From Asterias rubens (taxonomy: Eukaryota; Echinodermata; Asteroidea; Forcipulatida; Asteriidae), in contig NC_047068.1 in the NCBI RefSeq assembly GCF_902459465.1, forward strand, positions 12,919,195-12,983,194: a DNA stretch of 64,000 nucleotides. The letters are read 5' to 3'. Position numbers and translations under genes: made by a program. Position 1 is the first letter of the stretch. Each line of letters opens with the position of its first letter. Below the pieces are notes generated by a model. That model ran no database searches, was not told where the DNA came from, and saw only the letters and a list, made by a program, of their open reading frames with translations. Shown piece after piece: positions 1 through 11,600 of this stretch.

Positions 1-260
1 TTTGTCCCTCTTTTGTTTATACTCTTAATTGTTTTGCAACAGCTCCCATTGGTTTTTGTACACATTTTCCAACTGTGGACCTTTCCCGAACCGTGGACTC
101 TATTGTCGTTTTTGTTATAGGTCCCCGAATGTTTGAATGTGTTTTCGTACTCACGCTGGCTGTGACAGCGCCAGTTTGTGCAGCGTGCAAGTAACTGGGT
201 TAGAAATAATAGTTCCATGTAAAACCACAGGGCCCTGATGTGATGACAGTCCCCTTTAAT

Positions 261-495
261 GGGTGCGTTCGTTTAGCTTCCCTGGGTCGACCCCGGTCTG
301 TGCCGGTACATTCAAATAGCTTTGACAGGGCTCACCCCGGTCAGCCCCCAGTGCCCTGCTTGTGGAGTGGGTCACTTGGGGGTGACCTGAGGTGCATGCC
401 ATCACCACGAGTGTAATCGTTCGATTTGCTCTTGTCAGGGGCTCACCCGAGTGAGCACCGCGGGGTAGACCTAGGGAAGCTAAACGAACGCACCC
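261..495. mobile_element. Inverted-repeat (MITE-like) element, 235 bp
   Basis: The two ends are inverted copies of about 34 bp: the left end begins GGGTGCGTTCGTTTAGCTTC and the right end is its reverse complement with two or three mismatches. The interior is GC-richer than the surroundings and has no ORF. Confidence 0.7.
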
Positions 496-937
496 TATGT
501 TTCTATTTCAATTAATTTTTTTCTCCAACTATTTGACTCTTTAAAGTTTTGCTTTTTAACCTTTGCTAAAAAATAAGCACTACTTTCCCGAAAACCCTTT
601 TTTTAAAACCCCAAAACAATACAAGCTAAAGTATTTAAAAATAGCTTCAGTTTCTCTATGCTTTCATAAAGGATGGATTAGTCAATAACAATCTGATTAT
701 GGGAAAACCATTTTTTTAAAAGCTTTTCTCGCATCTGTGTGCTGTGAAAAAAATAAGTACAAAAAGTGTCTGAATAACTTTGACCAATAATGCCTTCTAA
801 CTAACCCTGTTTGGTTTGATTTTGTTTTCTCTACATGTTCAAATTTCCACTCTCTTTCGCGGTTTGCTCTTACAGTCATCTTACGATTCAAAGGTAATTT
901 TGGATTTATCTTTCTTTTCTAATGACCTAACTAATCT

Positions 938-1164
938 GGGCCCAATTTCATGGCTCTGCCGAATTCTGCGCTTACGATCATCTTCGCTTGCAGGACAAGC
1001 GCAAAATTTCTGAGCTAGCTGTGTAAGGGTAGAATGCCTAGTAGCATAACGTTCGCACATTCCCAGCTTACCTTCAAAATACGCTTGACAAAAGCACTGA
1101 ATTCCCTGCTTCTGTAAGCACCAATTCTTTGCTTAAAGGTAAGCAGAGCCATGAAATTGAGCCC
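938..1164. mobile_element. Family D inverted-repeat element, copy 1
   Basis: Starts GGGCCCAATTTCATGGCTCT and ends with the inverted copy (AGAGCCATGAAATTGAGCCC). Interior has repeated TAAGC / GCTTA words. Its right end abuts, with no gap, the 58-bp tandem array. Confidence 0.7.
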
Positions 1165-1569
1165 AGACGTCGTCACCTGCAACAGAACTTGTTGCACCAT
1201 CTTGGGCAGCCCCAAGCGTTCCAGACGTCGTCACCTGCAACAGAACTTGTTGCACCATCTTGGGCAGCCCCAAGCGTTCCAGACGTCGTCACCTGCAACA
1301 GAACTTGTTGCACCATCTTGGGCAGCCCCAAGCGTTCCAGACGTCGTCACCTGCAACAGAACTTGTTGCACCATCTTGGGCAGCCCCAAGCGTTCCAGAC
1401 GTCGTCACCTGCAACAGAACTTGTTGCACCATCTTGGGCAGCCCCAAGCGTTCCAGACGTCGTCACCTGCAACAGAACTTGTTGCACCATCTTGGGCAGC
1501 CCCAAGCGTTCCAGACGTCGTCACCTACAACAGAACTTGTTGCACCATCTTGGGCAGCCCCAAGCGTTA
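1164..1569. repeat. Tandem array, 58-bp unit x 7
   Basis: Units start at 1164, 1222, 1280, 1338, 1396, 1454 and 1512, each exactly 58 bp and nearly identical; the last unit has a single C-to-A change in its first third. Each unit contains the small hairpin CAACA-GAACT-TGTTG. The open frames through it are artefacts: 58 is not a multiple of 3, so the same peptide words recur in rotating frames. Confidence 0.95.
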
Positions 1570-1820
1570 TGGATAGATAAACATAAACTTGTTGCTCTAG
1601 CAATGCGAAGGTCGTGGGTTCCAGGGGTTGGCTTTTTCCAAATTCTACCCCTCTCCCTGCCCTATTTTTTCAACACCCTCGCTACTCGACCCTCTTGCAA
1701 AACAAATAAGAAATAAAATGGTTAACCTGACCCATTTTTTAGATAGAATTAGATGACAATGGTTTGTAAAGTGTTTGATTTCTAAAGCCCATGTAACACG
1801 AAACAATTTACAGGCAACCA

Positions 1821-2070
1821 GAGCCCAATTACATGGCTCTGCTTACCGTAAGCACAGAATCAGTGCTTATGGATGCAGGGAATTCTGTGCTTACGGCAAG
1901 CGTATTTCACAGGTTAGCGGCAAATTTTGGCTTCTGCGCGTGCGTATTCGGCGTCACTAGGCATTCTATGCTTACAGGGCTAGCGCAGAAGTTCGGCGCT
2001 TTCACGTAAGCGGGGAATCGTGATTGTAAGCGCAGAATTCGTCGGTAAGCAGAGCCATGAAAATGGGCCC
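1821..2070. mobile_element. Family D inverted-repeat element, copy 2
   Basis: Left end GAGCCCAATTACATGGCTCT, right end AGAGCCATGAAAATGGGCCC. About 250 bp, non-coding, interior rich in GTAAGC/GCTTAC words like copy 1. Confidence 0.75.
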
Positions 2071-2277
2071 AGTTAGGCGATCTTCAAGAAGGAAGTCAAT
2101 CACATTTTAGTTGACGAATCTTGTGCTACCAAAGTGTTCCTTGTGCATGCAGTGCAGTTTGTTGCTTCCAAGTTACCTGAAAATATTGCCTCGTATGGCA
2201 TGGCCTTTAGATTGATTTAATACATCTTTCAGTGAAGTCATGTCAAGTATGAATGCATGCAGTTAAGTCCAACTTGT

Positions 2278-2673
2278 TTAAAGACATTGGACACTGTTGT
2301 TAATTGTCAAAGACTTCTTCACAGTTGGTGTATCTCAACATATGCACAAAATAACAAACCTGTGAAAATTTTAGCTCAATCGGTCGTCGAAGTTGCAAGA
2401 TATTAATAAAAAAAACCCAAAAACCTTGTCCTCCATGGTCACTCGTAGTTGTGCGCTTTCAGATGCTTGATTTCGAGATCTCAAATTCTAAATCCGAGGT
2501 CTCGAAATCAAAATCTCAGAAAATTACTTCTTTCTCGAAAACTACGTCACTTCAGAAGGAGCTGTTTCTCACAATGGTTTACACTATCAACCTCTCCCCA
2601 TTACTCGTAATCAAGAAAGGTTTTATGATTATAATTGTTTTGAGTAATTACCAATAGTGTCCACTGCCTTTAA
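2278..2673 (+). mobile_element. Family A TTAA-ended MITE, copy A1
   Basis: Flanked by TTAA at both ends. The left inverted repeat reads AAGACATTGGACACTGTTG, the right ends in GTGTCCACTGCCTTTAA. The middle holds the family's internal hairpin (GAGATCTCAAATTC ... GAGGTCTCGAAATC). Confidence 0.85.
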
Positions 2674-2769
2674 CAATCAAGGACATTTTTCAGTGTTCAC
2701 AATGTTCGTTCCGAACCTGCTTGTGCTGTGCATAAATACTTTTATGTACCGCACACACCGATCCTTGTT

Positions 2770-3016
2770 TTGTTTTGTTTATTATTCTCTCGCAACTCAA
2801 TGAACAATTGAGTGAACATTTTCACAGATTTGTTATTTTATGCATGTTGGGATACACCAAGTTGTTCATTGGCCAATCCTGTGCGCCGCGCGTACAAATC
2901 TGTGCGTTTCGATTGTTTTGTCACCGTTTTTCCACTGAGATGGCCGCTGGATGACGTCAATGCATAAGGTCTATACTGGTCTTTGACAAATACCAATAGT
3001 ATCCAGTGCCTTGAAG
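2770..3016 (-). mobile_element. Family A MITE, truncated copy A2
   Basis: Shares the family A words for the end half (CACAGATTTGTTATTTTATGCAT, GGGATACACCAAG, TACCAATAGTATCCAGTGCC) in reverse orientation. The other end is missing and about 90 bp of unrelated sequence is inserted before the terminal repeat. Confidence 0.6.
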
Positions 3017-3158
3017 ATGGTGGCATGATGGCTACATTGCACACTTCTAACTGCCTGAATTATTGATCTCAACGAATCATAACCATAAAGCCCTTGTCAA
3101 AAAATTCAAATTCTATCTTAAAACTTTGAAACGTTCTTCCCCCCCCCCCCCTTTCCAG

Positions 3159-3383
3159 GCCTCTGAGAGTGACGTGGAGTACACCGAAGATCCCCACTCC
3201 TTTGTCAACCACTACACCAACGTGCCTACCTTCCCTAGTCACTCCTGGAGAAGGCAGAAGGGACCCAAAGCCTATAGCTACACCGATAGCGAGTCTGACA
3301 TGCACAGCATTCATGTCAACGGCCTCGCTGGGATGCCGGCCGGGTCTCGTGCCCCCCTACATGGCTTCTCCTCATTTGTATAG
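3159..3383 (+). CDS. SDK: Sidekick-type adhesion protein, last coding exon (C-terminal tail)
   Basis: This exon follows a C-rich polypyrimidine tract and an AG acceptor at 3157-3158 and runs in phase 0 to a TAG at 3381-3383. It encodes 74 residues of cytoplasmic tail, rich in Ser, Asp and Pro, ending in GFSSFV. That C-terminal PDZ-binding hexapeptide is the hallmark of the Sidekick immunoglobulin/fibronectin-III homophilic adhesion proteins, which use it to anchor to synaptic MAGI-type scaffolds. No Ig, FNIII or transmembrane exons are in the window; they must lie to the left. The assignment rests on the terminal motif and the acidic/serine tail. Another PDZ-ligand membrane protein is possible but less likely. 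Confidence 0.82.
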   Translation, partial: ASESDVEYTEDPHSFVNHYTNVPTFPSHSWRRQKGPKAYSYTDSESDMHSIHVNGLAGMPAGSRAPLHGFSSFV

Positions 3384-4072
3384 CAAATTTTTGCCAAAAA
3401 CTTTTATAAATCTTCAAAAATTGTAATATTCAGTTGTTTTTTAATTCGACTTTTATTGAAAAATGGATGCAACTGGAATATTACTGATTTTTGAAGATAT
3501 TTATGTCATGTTTTAAATCAATATTGTGATGAGACTTTTTAAAAGTGGTACTGCATGTAACTGGGGTACCGCTTGGCATTCGGTTTGGTCGTGTATTTTT
3601 TTTTAAAGGAAGCGATTAGAGATTTTATTGCATCTGACCTCAACAGGTTAGAAACCCTGTGGTTTATGCAGACTTCCCCCTCAAATTTGAGCCGTGATTT
3701 GTATGGGGTCAGTGCTTGGCTTTAAAACTAAGTGGCAGAGACTCATGGGGAGTCCTTGCATCAAAACCAATGGCTGTGAGGTTGTTAGGTAGTTCATATG
3801 ATGAGCGGGGTCTAAGCTAGTTTTTAAGGGGGGGGGGGGTATATTAACAACATTATTATTATGTAAGACAAACGAGTCCTAAGGCATTTGGACGTACTTT
3901 CACTTTGCAGAATTCTATGCCAATTTTTTCTACCAATATGCAAGACAAGAAAACCATTTTTAAGGCCCCCTGTAGACAGTCATCTAAACAAATTTTGTAC
4001 GACTGGATTGCAAATTCCCTTTGGATTACCTACCAGTGCCTGTCTTTTACATACCAACAAAACACTTTTAAC

Positions 4073-4451
4073 TTAAAGGAAACGTTGCCTTGGATCGGTC
4101 GAGTTGGTATTTGAAAAGCGTTTGTAACCTTTTTTTATAAATTATATATGGGTAGAAAGATGTTGTAAAAGTAGAATACAATGATCCACAAAACATGCAT
4201 CGAAATTGCACGGTTTTCCATTTACCTCGTCGACTAACACAGTCGGCCATTTATGGGAGTCAAATCCATAAATGGCCGACCGTATTAGTTCGCACAGTAA
4301 AAGGAAAACCGTGCAATTTCGAGGCAAACTTGTGTGGATCATTGTATTCTACTTTTAAAACATCTTTCCAACCATATGCATTTTATAAAAAACGGTTACA
4401 AACGCTTTTTATAGACCAACTCGTCCGATCCAAGGCAACGTGTTCCTTTAA
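4073..4451 (+). mobile_element. Family C TTAA-ended MITE, copy C1
   Basis: TTAA at both ends with inverted repeats built on AAGGAAACGTTGCCTTGGATC / CCAAGGCAACGTGTTCCTT. The centre is a hairpin around CGGCCATTTATGGGAGTCAAA, and much of the left half is repeated inverted in the right half (GAATACAATGATCCACA and its complement). Confidence 0.85.
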
Positions 4452-4753
4452 GGATTGCACTTTTTAGTAACGTCAGTTTTTAAATCAAGGTGCTTCCAAA
4501 GATATACTGATAGAGAATTAAACCAACCATAGTTTAACAAGAGTTTTGAAAACATCACTGATTCTTGTATCTTCACCATGCAAATTTTTCAAATCTTACT
4601 GATTGTCTTTTCCTGTGAAGCAGAATCAGGTTTAGCCATTGGTCGGAATTTTTGAGATTTTGGCAAATTTTCATCCATTGATGGAATCAAATTTTGATTG
4701 ATGTAAATCAGGTTTGATTCGTTAGTCAACTCTTAAAGGGTAAATAGTAGACG

Positions 4754-4807
4754 CGACCTCACTCGACCTTCATGATGATTGTCATAGTTGAGGTCAAGTG
4801 AGGTCGC
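4754..4807. repeat. Short inverted repeat, 17-bp arms
   Basis: GCGACCTCACTCGACCT is followed after about 20 bp by AGGTCAAGTGAGGTCGC, one mismatch. Possibly the remains of a small foldback element. Confidence 0.65.
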
Positions 4808-4983
4808 AGGTACTGATTGTCATTTAGAGTCGACCAATTTATTTGCCCTTGCATTGTTTTGTTTGTTCACATAGATCTTTCTACGAATCGTACCATTTGC
4901 ATCTTAAACACCAAGAAGTTCTCATCTTTTTACATATTTTAGATAGAAGAATGAAGCTTTATATTTCAGTCAATACCTTGTAT

Positions 4984-5343
4984 TTAAAGGGAAGGTACAT
5001 GTTTGGTAATTGTCAAAGACCAGTCTTCTCACTTGGTGTATCCCTTCATATGCATAAAATAACAAACCTGTGAAAATTTGGGTTCAATTGATAGAAGTTG
5101 CGGGAAAATTATGAAAGAAAAAACACCCTTGTGTGCTTTCAGATAAGAATAAAAGACTTCTAGCCAGAAGTCTTTTATTATTTTAGTGAGAAATTACCTC
5201 TTTCTCAAAAACTACGTTACTTCAGAGGATGTCCTTTCCCACAATGTTTTATATTATCAACAGCTCTCCAATGCTCGTTACCAAGTCAGTTTTTAAGTTA
5301 ATATTTGTTTTGAGTAATTACCAAACGTGTACCTTCCCTTTAA
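4984..5343 (+). mobile_element. Family A-like TTAA-ended MITE, copy A3 (divergent ends)
   Basis: Interior matches family A, but the terminal repeats read AAGGGAAGGTACATGTTTGG and the complement, a distinct subfamily. TTAA is present at both ends. The central hairpin here is AAAAGACTTCTAGCCAGAAGTCTTTT. Confidence 0.8.
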
Positions 5344-7637
5344 TGTTGTCCATTTTAGACTTCCCCTTCCCTATCGTTTTGTATATCCAATAAAGCAACA
5401 AAACTTCTTTGAAACCCACCAATTTTGTTATTACTTAAGACAAGAAGTTAAATTTATTTTGTAGTTTTTCTCATTTTCATTTCCATTGTAGATTTACTCT
5501 TCTTTTGCAGAAGTGCAAGAGAAATAGCACCCAAAATTGTTGTCATTACTGTGGAAGATAAGATATGTGGGTACTTTTCAATTTAAAGCACAAGCAACTC
5601 TTTTTTTAATGTTTTCAAATTGTTTATCATCTTTTTTATGAGAGTTGTTTGTTGTCCTTTTGTTTTTGTCATTGTTGTTTTTACTAAGAGATGAACATAT
5701 CCTTAACTTTGCTGTAAATATTTATTTTACAAAAGCAGTTGCTGCTGTAGGCTCACCAAGTAGAACCAAAATATAATGTATATTGTTAAATATCTTTCGA
5801 TTGTTCCTTAAAATTTCCTTTTTAAGAAGGGATATAGTTTTCATTACACTCCTGTTGATTTCTTGAAAAATAGTACTAGACTCTGGACAGCAATAGCTCT
5901 TTGGGTTTTTGAAGCACACAAACACCCCCACCATGGTCAAGGTGGGGATTAAAACCCTGGGAGGGCCGACAGAATTCAAACATTCTTCAAAAACTCTCAA
6001 CATTCTTGAAACTCCAGCACATGGAGTCGATTTCATAAAGCACTAAGATTCATCTTAACTTAAGACGAGTTGTTTTCCACAGTGATTTGTATTGTGACAT
6101 CACATTTTGCTTAGCAATCAAGATTGATACACAGTTTAGATCAATCATAACTCTTTGTGAAAACCTTCCCAGATAGTATAGGCACTAAAAGATCGGTTTG
6201 GTTGCACAGTAGTAAAGTTTGAACAGCCATGGAACCAGGACGAATGACAGGACCTAAGAGTTCCGCTAGACTGAACCTCTGTTTTGACCGTAACAGACAC
6301 TGATGTACATTGTGTATATTGGACTAAGCAGTACTAATTATCCTTCAAATCAAAACTTGTCCAGATAAGAATGAAATTCCTTGAGGTATAATTTGATAAC
6401 TTCAAGATTGAACTAAATCTTCATGCAGTAGTGTTTTTAATCCAGTAATGACTATCAGTTGTATGCAATGCGAGGATACCTTTAAAAAATGTGTACATAT
6501 CATTGGAAAGGCAATATTGTAAGATGAAACTAGCTAAGTTCACAGTTTTTTTTTACAGGGAACGTTACATCATTCGTAGTTAAGCTTGCTTCAAATTAGT
6601 CAAATTTTAACCCTTTTCATTGACTTGAGAATTGATTTTGCTTGACATGCCGTTGTACCATCCACAGAGCTGCCAACTTTCCCTGATTCTACAGAAATTT
6701 CACCCCAAAAAACCACCAATCTTTCCATTTTCTGATCAACAAACTTGTTCTCTATTTATGTTGACTGTAAAAAACTCCCGGATTGCAAGATGGTAAATGT
6801 TGGCAGCTCAGCATCCAAAACATTCTCTACTTTCATCAATATGACCCAACATATCATAACATTTTCTTATAACAAATATATTTTGTATGTCGCAACATTG
6901 TGGCGAAATATATCTGTTGCTTTATTATTTTGTAAGTTCTTCTGATGAAAACAAAATCCAAATAATCAGTTTGGGTTATGTACCAGGACAAAATGTGACC
7001 GTTAAATACTGACGTTTCTACTATAAAGTTGTTTATATTTGATGTGCAACACCTTTCAAATTAAGGATGTTGTGCTATTACTCGGACCACCAAGTGTTTA
7101 TGCAGTTATCAGTTCTTACTTCTGTTGTTCTTTTCGTTTACTTTTTTTGTGTGTGTTCTGGTTAACTTATTTTATCTATTGTATATTTGTGAGTACTACT
7201 TTGAAATAATGAGACAAAAAAAGTTTCAAATTTTATGTGATTTTTAATTGGTGTGTTGTTAAAGCTAATGCGAGTACTATTTTTTGCTTGGGCAATAAAA
7301 CAGATCAGTTCATAACATATCAAGCTAATTGTATTCAATCGTAAGTTATGTTTCCTTTTTTTTCTTCTCACTTTTATTACAACAAAATTAAAAATCCCTG
7401 AAATGTTTTCTACTGTGAACAATTTTGTAAAGAGAAGAATTTGTGAAAATTTGAAGAAACTGCAAGTGTGGCGATGTTCGAGTCAAAGTAGAATAAGTTA
7501 TGGTTGTAAATAATAATCTCTGCTGATAAATAAGAAAATAAAGTGCAAATTTTGTAAAGCTTAAAAAAGTGTCTGTGTAGTTTGTTTAATTTTTACTGTG
7601 CCTTGGGAGTTATAAGTCCAGTGCTCATTGAAACTGC

Positions 7638-7786
7638 TTAAAGGAACACAATGACTTGGATCAGGCCAGTTCGTCTATGAAAAGCGTTTGAAACCGCTTG
7701 TTATAAAATGCATATGGTTAGAAAGATTGGTTACAAATGCTTTTCATGGACCAACTTGACCGATTCAAGGCAAAAGGTCCCTTTAA
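7638..7786 (+). mobile_element. Family C MITE, short copy C2
   Basis: Only 149 bp, with TTAA at both ends. The inverted termini keep the family C words (GGATCAGGCCAGTTCGTC, GAAAAGCGTTT), but the central hairpin is deleted, as if the copy were internally deleted. Confidence 0.75.
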
Positions 7787-7999
7787 GCACAAAAAGTAGG
7801 GAACCACTAAACCTTTTTGCTTACCAGAATACATTTACCAGACAAAATGCCATGTCACATGTACCTCTTGTGACCTCTCTTTCGCCTAGCAGAAAAATTA
7901 TTGAGCGATATCCTTTTGGTGTGTCATTTCGTTGCAAGTAAGTCTGCTTAAGCAGACTGGAGCTTCCATATTTGCTTTTGTTTTATTGGTGTGTGTGTG

Positions 8000-8426
8000 G
8001 GCTGTAAATTTTATTTTCAATGCTTTAGTATGCCCTCATAAATGAGCGTCTCCCACATCCTGTAATTGTTTGTAAATCTTTTCTGTTTTATCAAATTTGA
8101 TTTCCCATTTTTGCTATCATTGTTTTTTTCATCTGTTCAGTTTTTAACTGCCAGGGTTTCTATTTTTTAGCTGGTTTATTCCATAGTGGGGTTTCAATGT
8201 ATAAGAGGGTTCCCCCAACACCCTGTGCATTTTAGTTGTTTATCTAATATTTATTCTTACTTATTGTCGTCTTCTTATATAATGTTCCTTTGTACCCCGC
8301 AGTGGTGCAATATTTGTGTGTTTTATCTATGCTATTTTTATCAATATTGTTATCTTGTTATGCCACATTATTCAGCTTCGTGCTGCCAGTTGGTTTTTTA
8401 ATAAAAATGAATGAATGAATGAATGA
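8000..8426 (+). mobile_element. Possible 3' end of a non-LTR retrotransposon
   Basis: An AT-rich stretch without ORFs ends in ATAAAA followed by tandem AATG units (8406-8426). LINE families of the CR1/L2 type often end in short tandem repeats of this kind. No reverse transcriptase is present. Left boundary is a guess. Confidence 0.3.
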
Positions 8427-8481
8427 AAAAGTAGCTCTACCAAAGGGAAACTTTGTCAATACGTTTCATCGACTACAAATA

Positions 8482-8487
8482 TTTATT
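8482..8487 (-). terminator. NTHL1 poly(A) signal candidate
   Basis: AATAAA on the minus strand, about 150 bp downstream of the NTHL1 stop codon. Confidence 0.5.
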
Positions 8488-8638
8488 TAAAAAATCTGGT
8501 TGTTCATGAAAGCCGCTCACAGTACACAATGTCTGATTCCATTGGTTTCCGTAACACAAGTAAGGCCGTACTAGAATTGGCGGCTTCAGCTATGGCTTCC
8601 GCTTCAGCTGCGGCTACAACTGTTGCTTATAGTTCAGT

Positions 8639-11600
8639 TTATCGCTTCTTCTTCGGGCTGGTATTCTTTCCTTTAGGGCTTCCGTATCTGAGAGTAGATT
8701 TCCCATATGGGCAGATGTTCTTACTTAAGCACTCAGAACATTTTGGGTTGACTGGAAGACAAGTCTGCTGTCCAAAACCTACAAGGAGTACATTAACTTC
8801 ACTCCATAGCTCCCTGAATGGGGGAATGACAAAAAAACAAACCATCATTTGACAATTGATAGAATCGTAAAAAGATTTAGAGTTACAGGTAGGATGTCGT
8901 GGATGAGTGGTTAAGAGCATCGAATTCAAGTTCCAGTGGTTAAGTCATCGGAGTGTGGGTTTGGGTCCTGATTGTGAGCCTCGTGTCCTTGAGCAAGATA
9001 CTTTACTATAATTGCTGGGTACCTGCAAGGGTACAGGTTGATATTGGGTATGAAAAAGCTTTTGGAGCGCTACGGTTGCCCAGGTTGTATACTACCGAGC
9101 TGAGAATAATTAAAGATGTTATTGGCCCAATGACCAGGGTACTAAAGCGCATTGAGACGGTTATTTGTTCAACCCAAAATAAATAACTTTAGAGCCTGGT
9201 TCATACTTCCTGTGAATGTGAAAGCGAAGCAAACTTTGACGCCATATGGCTGTTTTCGCAGTAGTTGAGTACAAGTCAGTAGTGGCGTGTCATGGCCGAG
9301 CGGTTAAGAACACCGAATTCAAACTCTGGTGTTTGATCAGCAGAGTGTGGATTCGAATCCCGGTAGTGACACTTGCTACATAAAATTGGGGAGGTTGTGC
9401 TTTCTGCTCTACTGGCCAGGCTTCGGATTGATGATACCCAAGCCTACATCCGTATGGACTGTAAAAGGGGTAACCCTGTTTCAGCCCTATGAGTAGGTGG
9501 CAACGGCCTCTGGACAAAAATAATTGTAGCCCACACCTTGAAGTGGCCTTCAGGCCTTGTGTGTCTGGCGACTTGCATAAAAAAAAAACTTAAAAAAAAC
9601 TGATACGAATTATTCATTGCGAATTTGTGACATCAAATTTCATATCGCATTCTCAGGAAGCATGAACCGAGTTTAACACTCCACAAAGATGGGGAACAAG
9701 AGGAGCCCTTCCCCACCTTGGCAACCATTCTTCCAGCCCCTTGCGCGTCTCTTCAGGCAAACTCGTTGGTTTCTTGACCCACTTCAGCCGGTTGGAGATT
9801 CGATGCACGTGGGTGTCCACTCCAATCCCGGTCAGCTGGTTCCACGCGATGTCCATGATAATGTGCGCCATCTTGGGTCCGATGCCAGGCAACTTGACGA
9901 GACCTTCAAGCGTGGTCGGTATGTCACCCTTGTATTGATCCTTCATGATCTGTGAGCTTCTCTTGATGTAGGAAATCTTTTTCTGAATAATAGATCAAGA
10001 CATTGATTTAAAGGCACTGGACACTATTGGTAATGAGTCATAATAATTGTTAGCATAAAACCTTACTTGATAGCGTGCAATGGAGAGCTTTTTTGTAGTA
10101 TAAATCATTGTGAGAAACGGCTCCCTCTGAAGTAATGTAGTTTTTGAGAAAGAGATAATTTCTCACTGAAATTTTTAGAGACTTTAGGCCTGAAACCTTT
10201 TTGAGGCATCTGAAAGCACACAATTTTGTGCAACAAGGGTGTTTTGTTCTGTCATTGTTCTCTTACAACTACGATGACAAATTGAGTCAAAATTTTCACA
10301 GATTTGTTATTTTACGCATCAAGTGAAAAAAATGGTATTTGACAGTTGCCAAAGGTGTCTAGTGCCTTTAATTGATTTACTTGATTAATAAAAAACAATG
10401 AGATTTAGTTTGAGTCCTCACTTTCCAGAAGCCAACTGGATAAATCAATTCTCCAAGTTTCTCATCTGTTGTCTTGAGGATGTTGTCCACCGTGCATCCA
10501 TGACTCCTCAGAGCTGCCAGGGCGGCTGATGTGACTTGGTCCTTGGTTTGACTTGACAGCAGCAGTGAGAGTAAAACATGGTAACGGAACACCTGCAGTT
10601 CACAACAAATATATCATTTTCATCTGGTGTTTCATAAAGGACAGCCTGCCTCAAAGTTGTGAGTTGTCCGTCAAGGGTTGTGTGGCGCTCTGACCGTCTT
10701 CCCACAACTCCGACAGACTCCCCACAACTCCGATGGACTCCCCACAGAGAATTTTTCCAGGGAAAACCCACACAGTCAAGTAGGGACTGAAAAACCTAAT
10801 CTGCATTCAGTGCCCCCGGTGGGGTTCGAACCGGGGTCCCAGAGGTGGAAGGCGGGGCAAGATACCACTACACCAACCTGACCGCCCATTTCTTCTGTAA
10901 GATATGTAACCAAATTTTGTTAAAAAAGAACACATTAGCACAAATTATTAAAAGAATGACAGATTTCATCTTGGTCTTTTCTCGTCTTTCAAAGCTCAGG
11001 TGCAGGCCTAGTGTCAAATTCTCATGACTACCCAACTCAAGTCTGGAGTTTGGTACTGATGAAGTTGTAACCCATGCAAGTTTGCAAGCGAAACTTGCCC
11101 GGACTTGTTTTGACCTTGCATTAAACTTTGTGCTCAACAGCATTATTTATTATGGAGCTACCTTACTCCTAGAACTAAAAGGTTCGTTCCGCTAGCGTCT
11201 CCACGAACGGAGACGATAGCGGAACGAACCACATAGCTCTTAGAATAGGTGCTACCTCAGGTGGTGCATCATGATCACATATCTTCTCTGCTCCCATAGA
11301 ATCCACAGGGGCATCTTTCTCCTTCCTCATCTCTCGGATGTTGTCTAGCATCTCCATCCAGTCCTTGGGTTCCCATCCAGCCTTCTTAGATTCTGCTCTC
11401 ATCTTTGCACCTGCATCTTCATCTTGAAGCTCATCTCCATCAGTTGTTTTTTGGTCCATCTCAGAAGCATCTTCGATTTTAGAGTGTTTCTGATACGCTG
11501 TGCCAGAAATCTGTTTGGTCTTTTGAGGCGGGGCTTGGACAGTTGATTCATATCTCACAGATGTGTATGGCCTCTTCAGTTTTGAGATGCGGGGTTTAGA

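Larger units (their letters stand above)
1..3158. other. Probable last intron of the sidekick gene, repeat-filled
   Basis: No coding exon was recognised upstream of the acceptor at 3157-3158. The stretch holds an inverted-repeat element (261-495), a family D element (938-1164), a 58-bp tandem array (1164-1569), a second family D element (1821-2070) and family A copies (2278-2673 and about 2770-3016). Bases 500-935 and 2075-2275 show nothing recognisable. Confidence 0.55.
3384..8638. other. Sidekick 3' untranslated/intergenic stretch
   Basis: No convincing coding exon was found. Candidate poly(A) signals on the + strand are AATAAA at 5389-5394 and 7537-7542, so the sidekick 3' UTR could be 2 or 4.2 kb. 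The stretch holds family C copies (4073-4451, 7638-7786), a family A copy (4984-5343) and a short inverted repeat (4754-4807). The retroelement-like tail near 8406 precedes NTHL1. The short AT-rich ORFs lack homology that I recognise. Confidence 0.5.

Noticed and set aside
1164-1569. CRISPR-like array
   Set aside because: Units are contiguous with no unique spacers, and the genome is eukaryotic.
1129-1716. Open frame with repetitive peptide over the 58-bp array
   Set aside because: Unit length is not a multiple of three, so the peptide is a by-product of homogeneous repeats; no start context or homology.
9283-9372. Functional tRNA gene
   Set aside because: A and B boxes are good, but the anticodon arm is irregular and a SINE body with A-rich tail follows.
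9653-9946. Reading the NTHL1 third exon through to the stop at 9653
   Set aside because: Conserved sequence stops at LPR at 9717, where a GT donor joins ELW of the last exon in phase.
10800-10884. tRNA-Glu or tRNA-Gly gene on the minus strand
   Set aside because: The cloverleaf does not close well and a second collinear copy (59719-59875) shows it to be a dispersed SINE.
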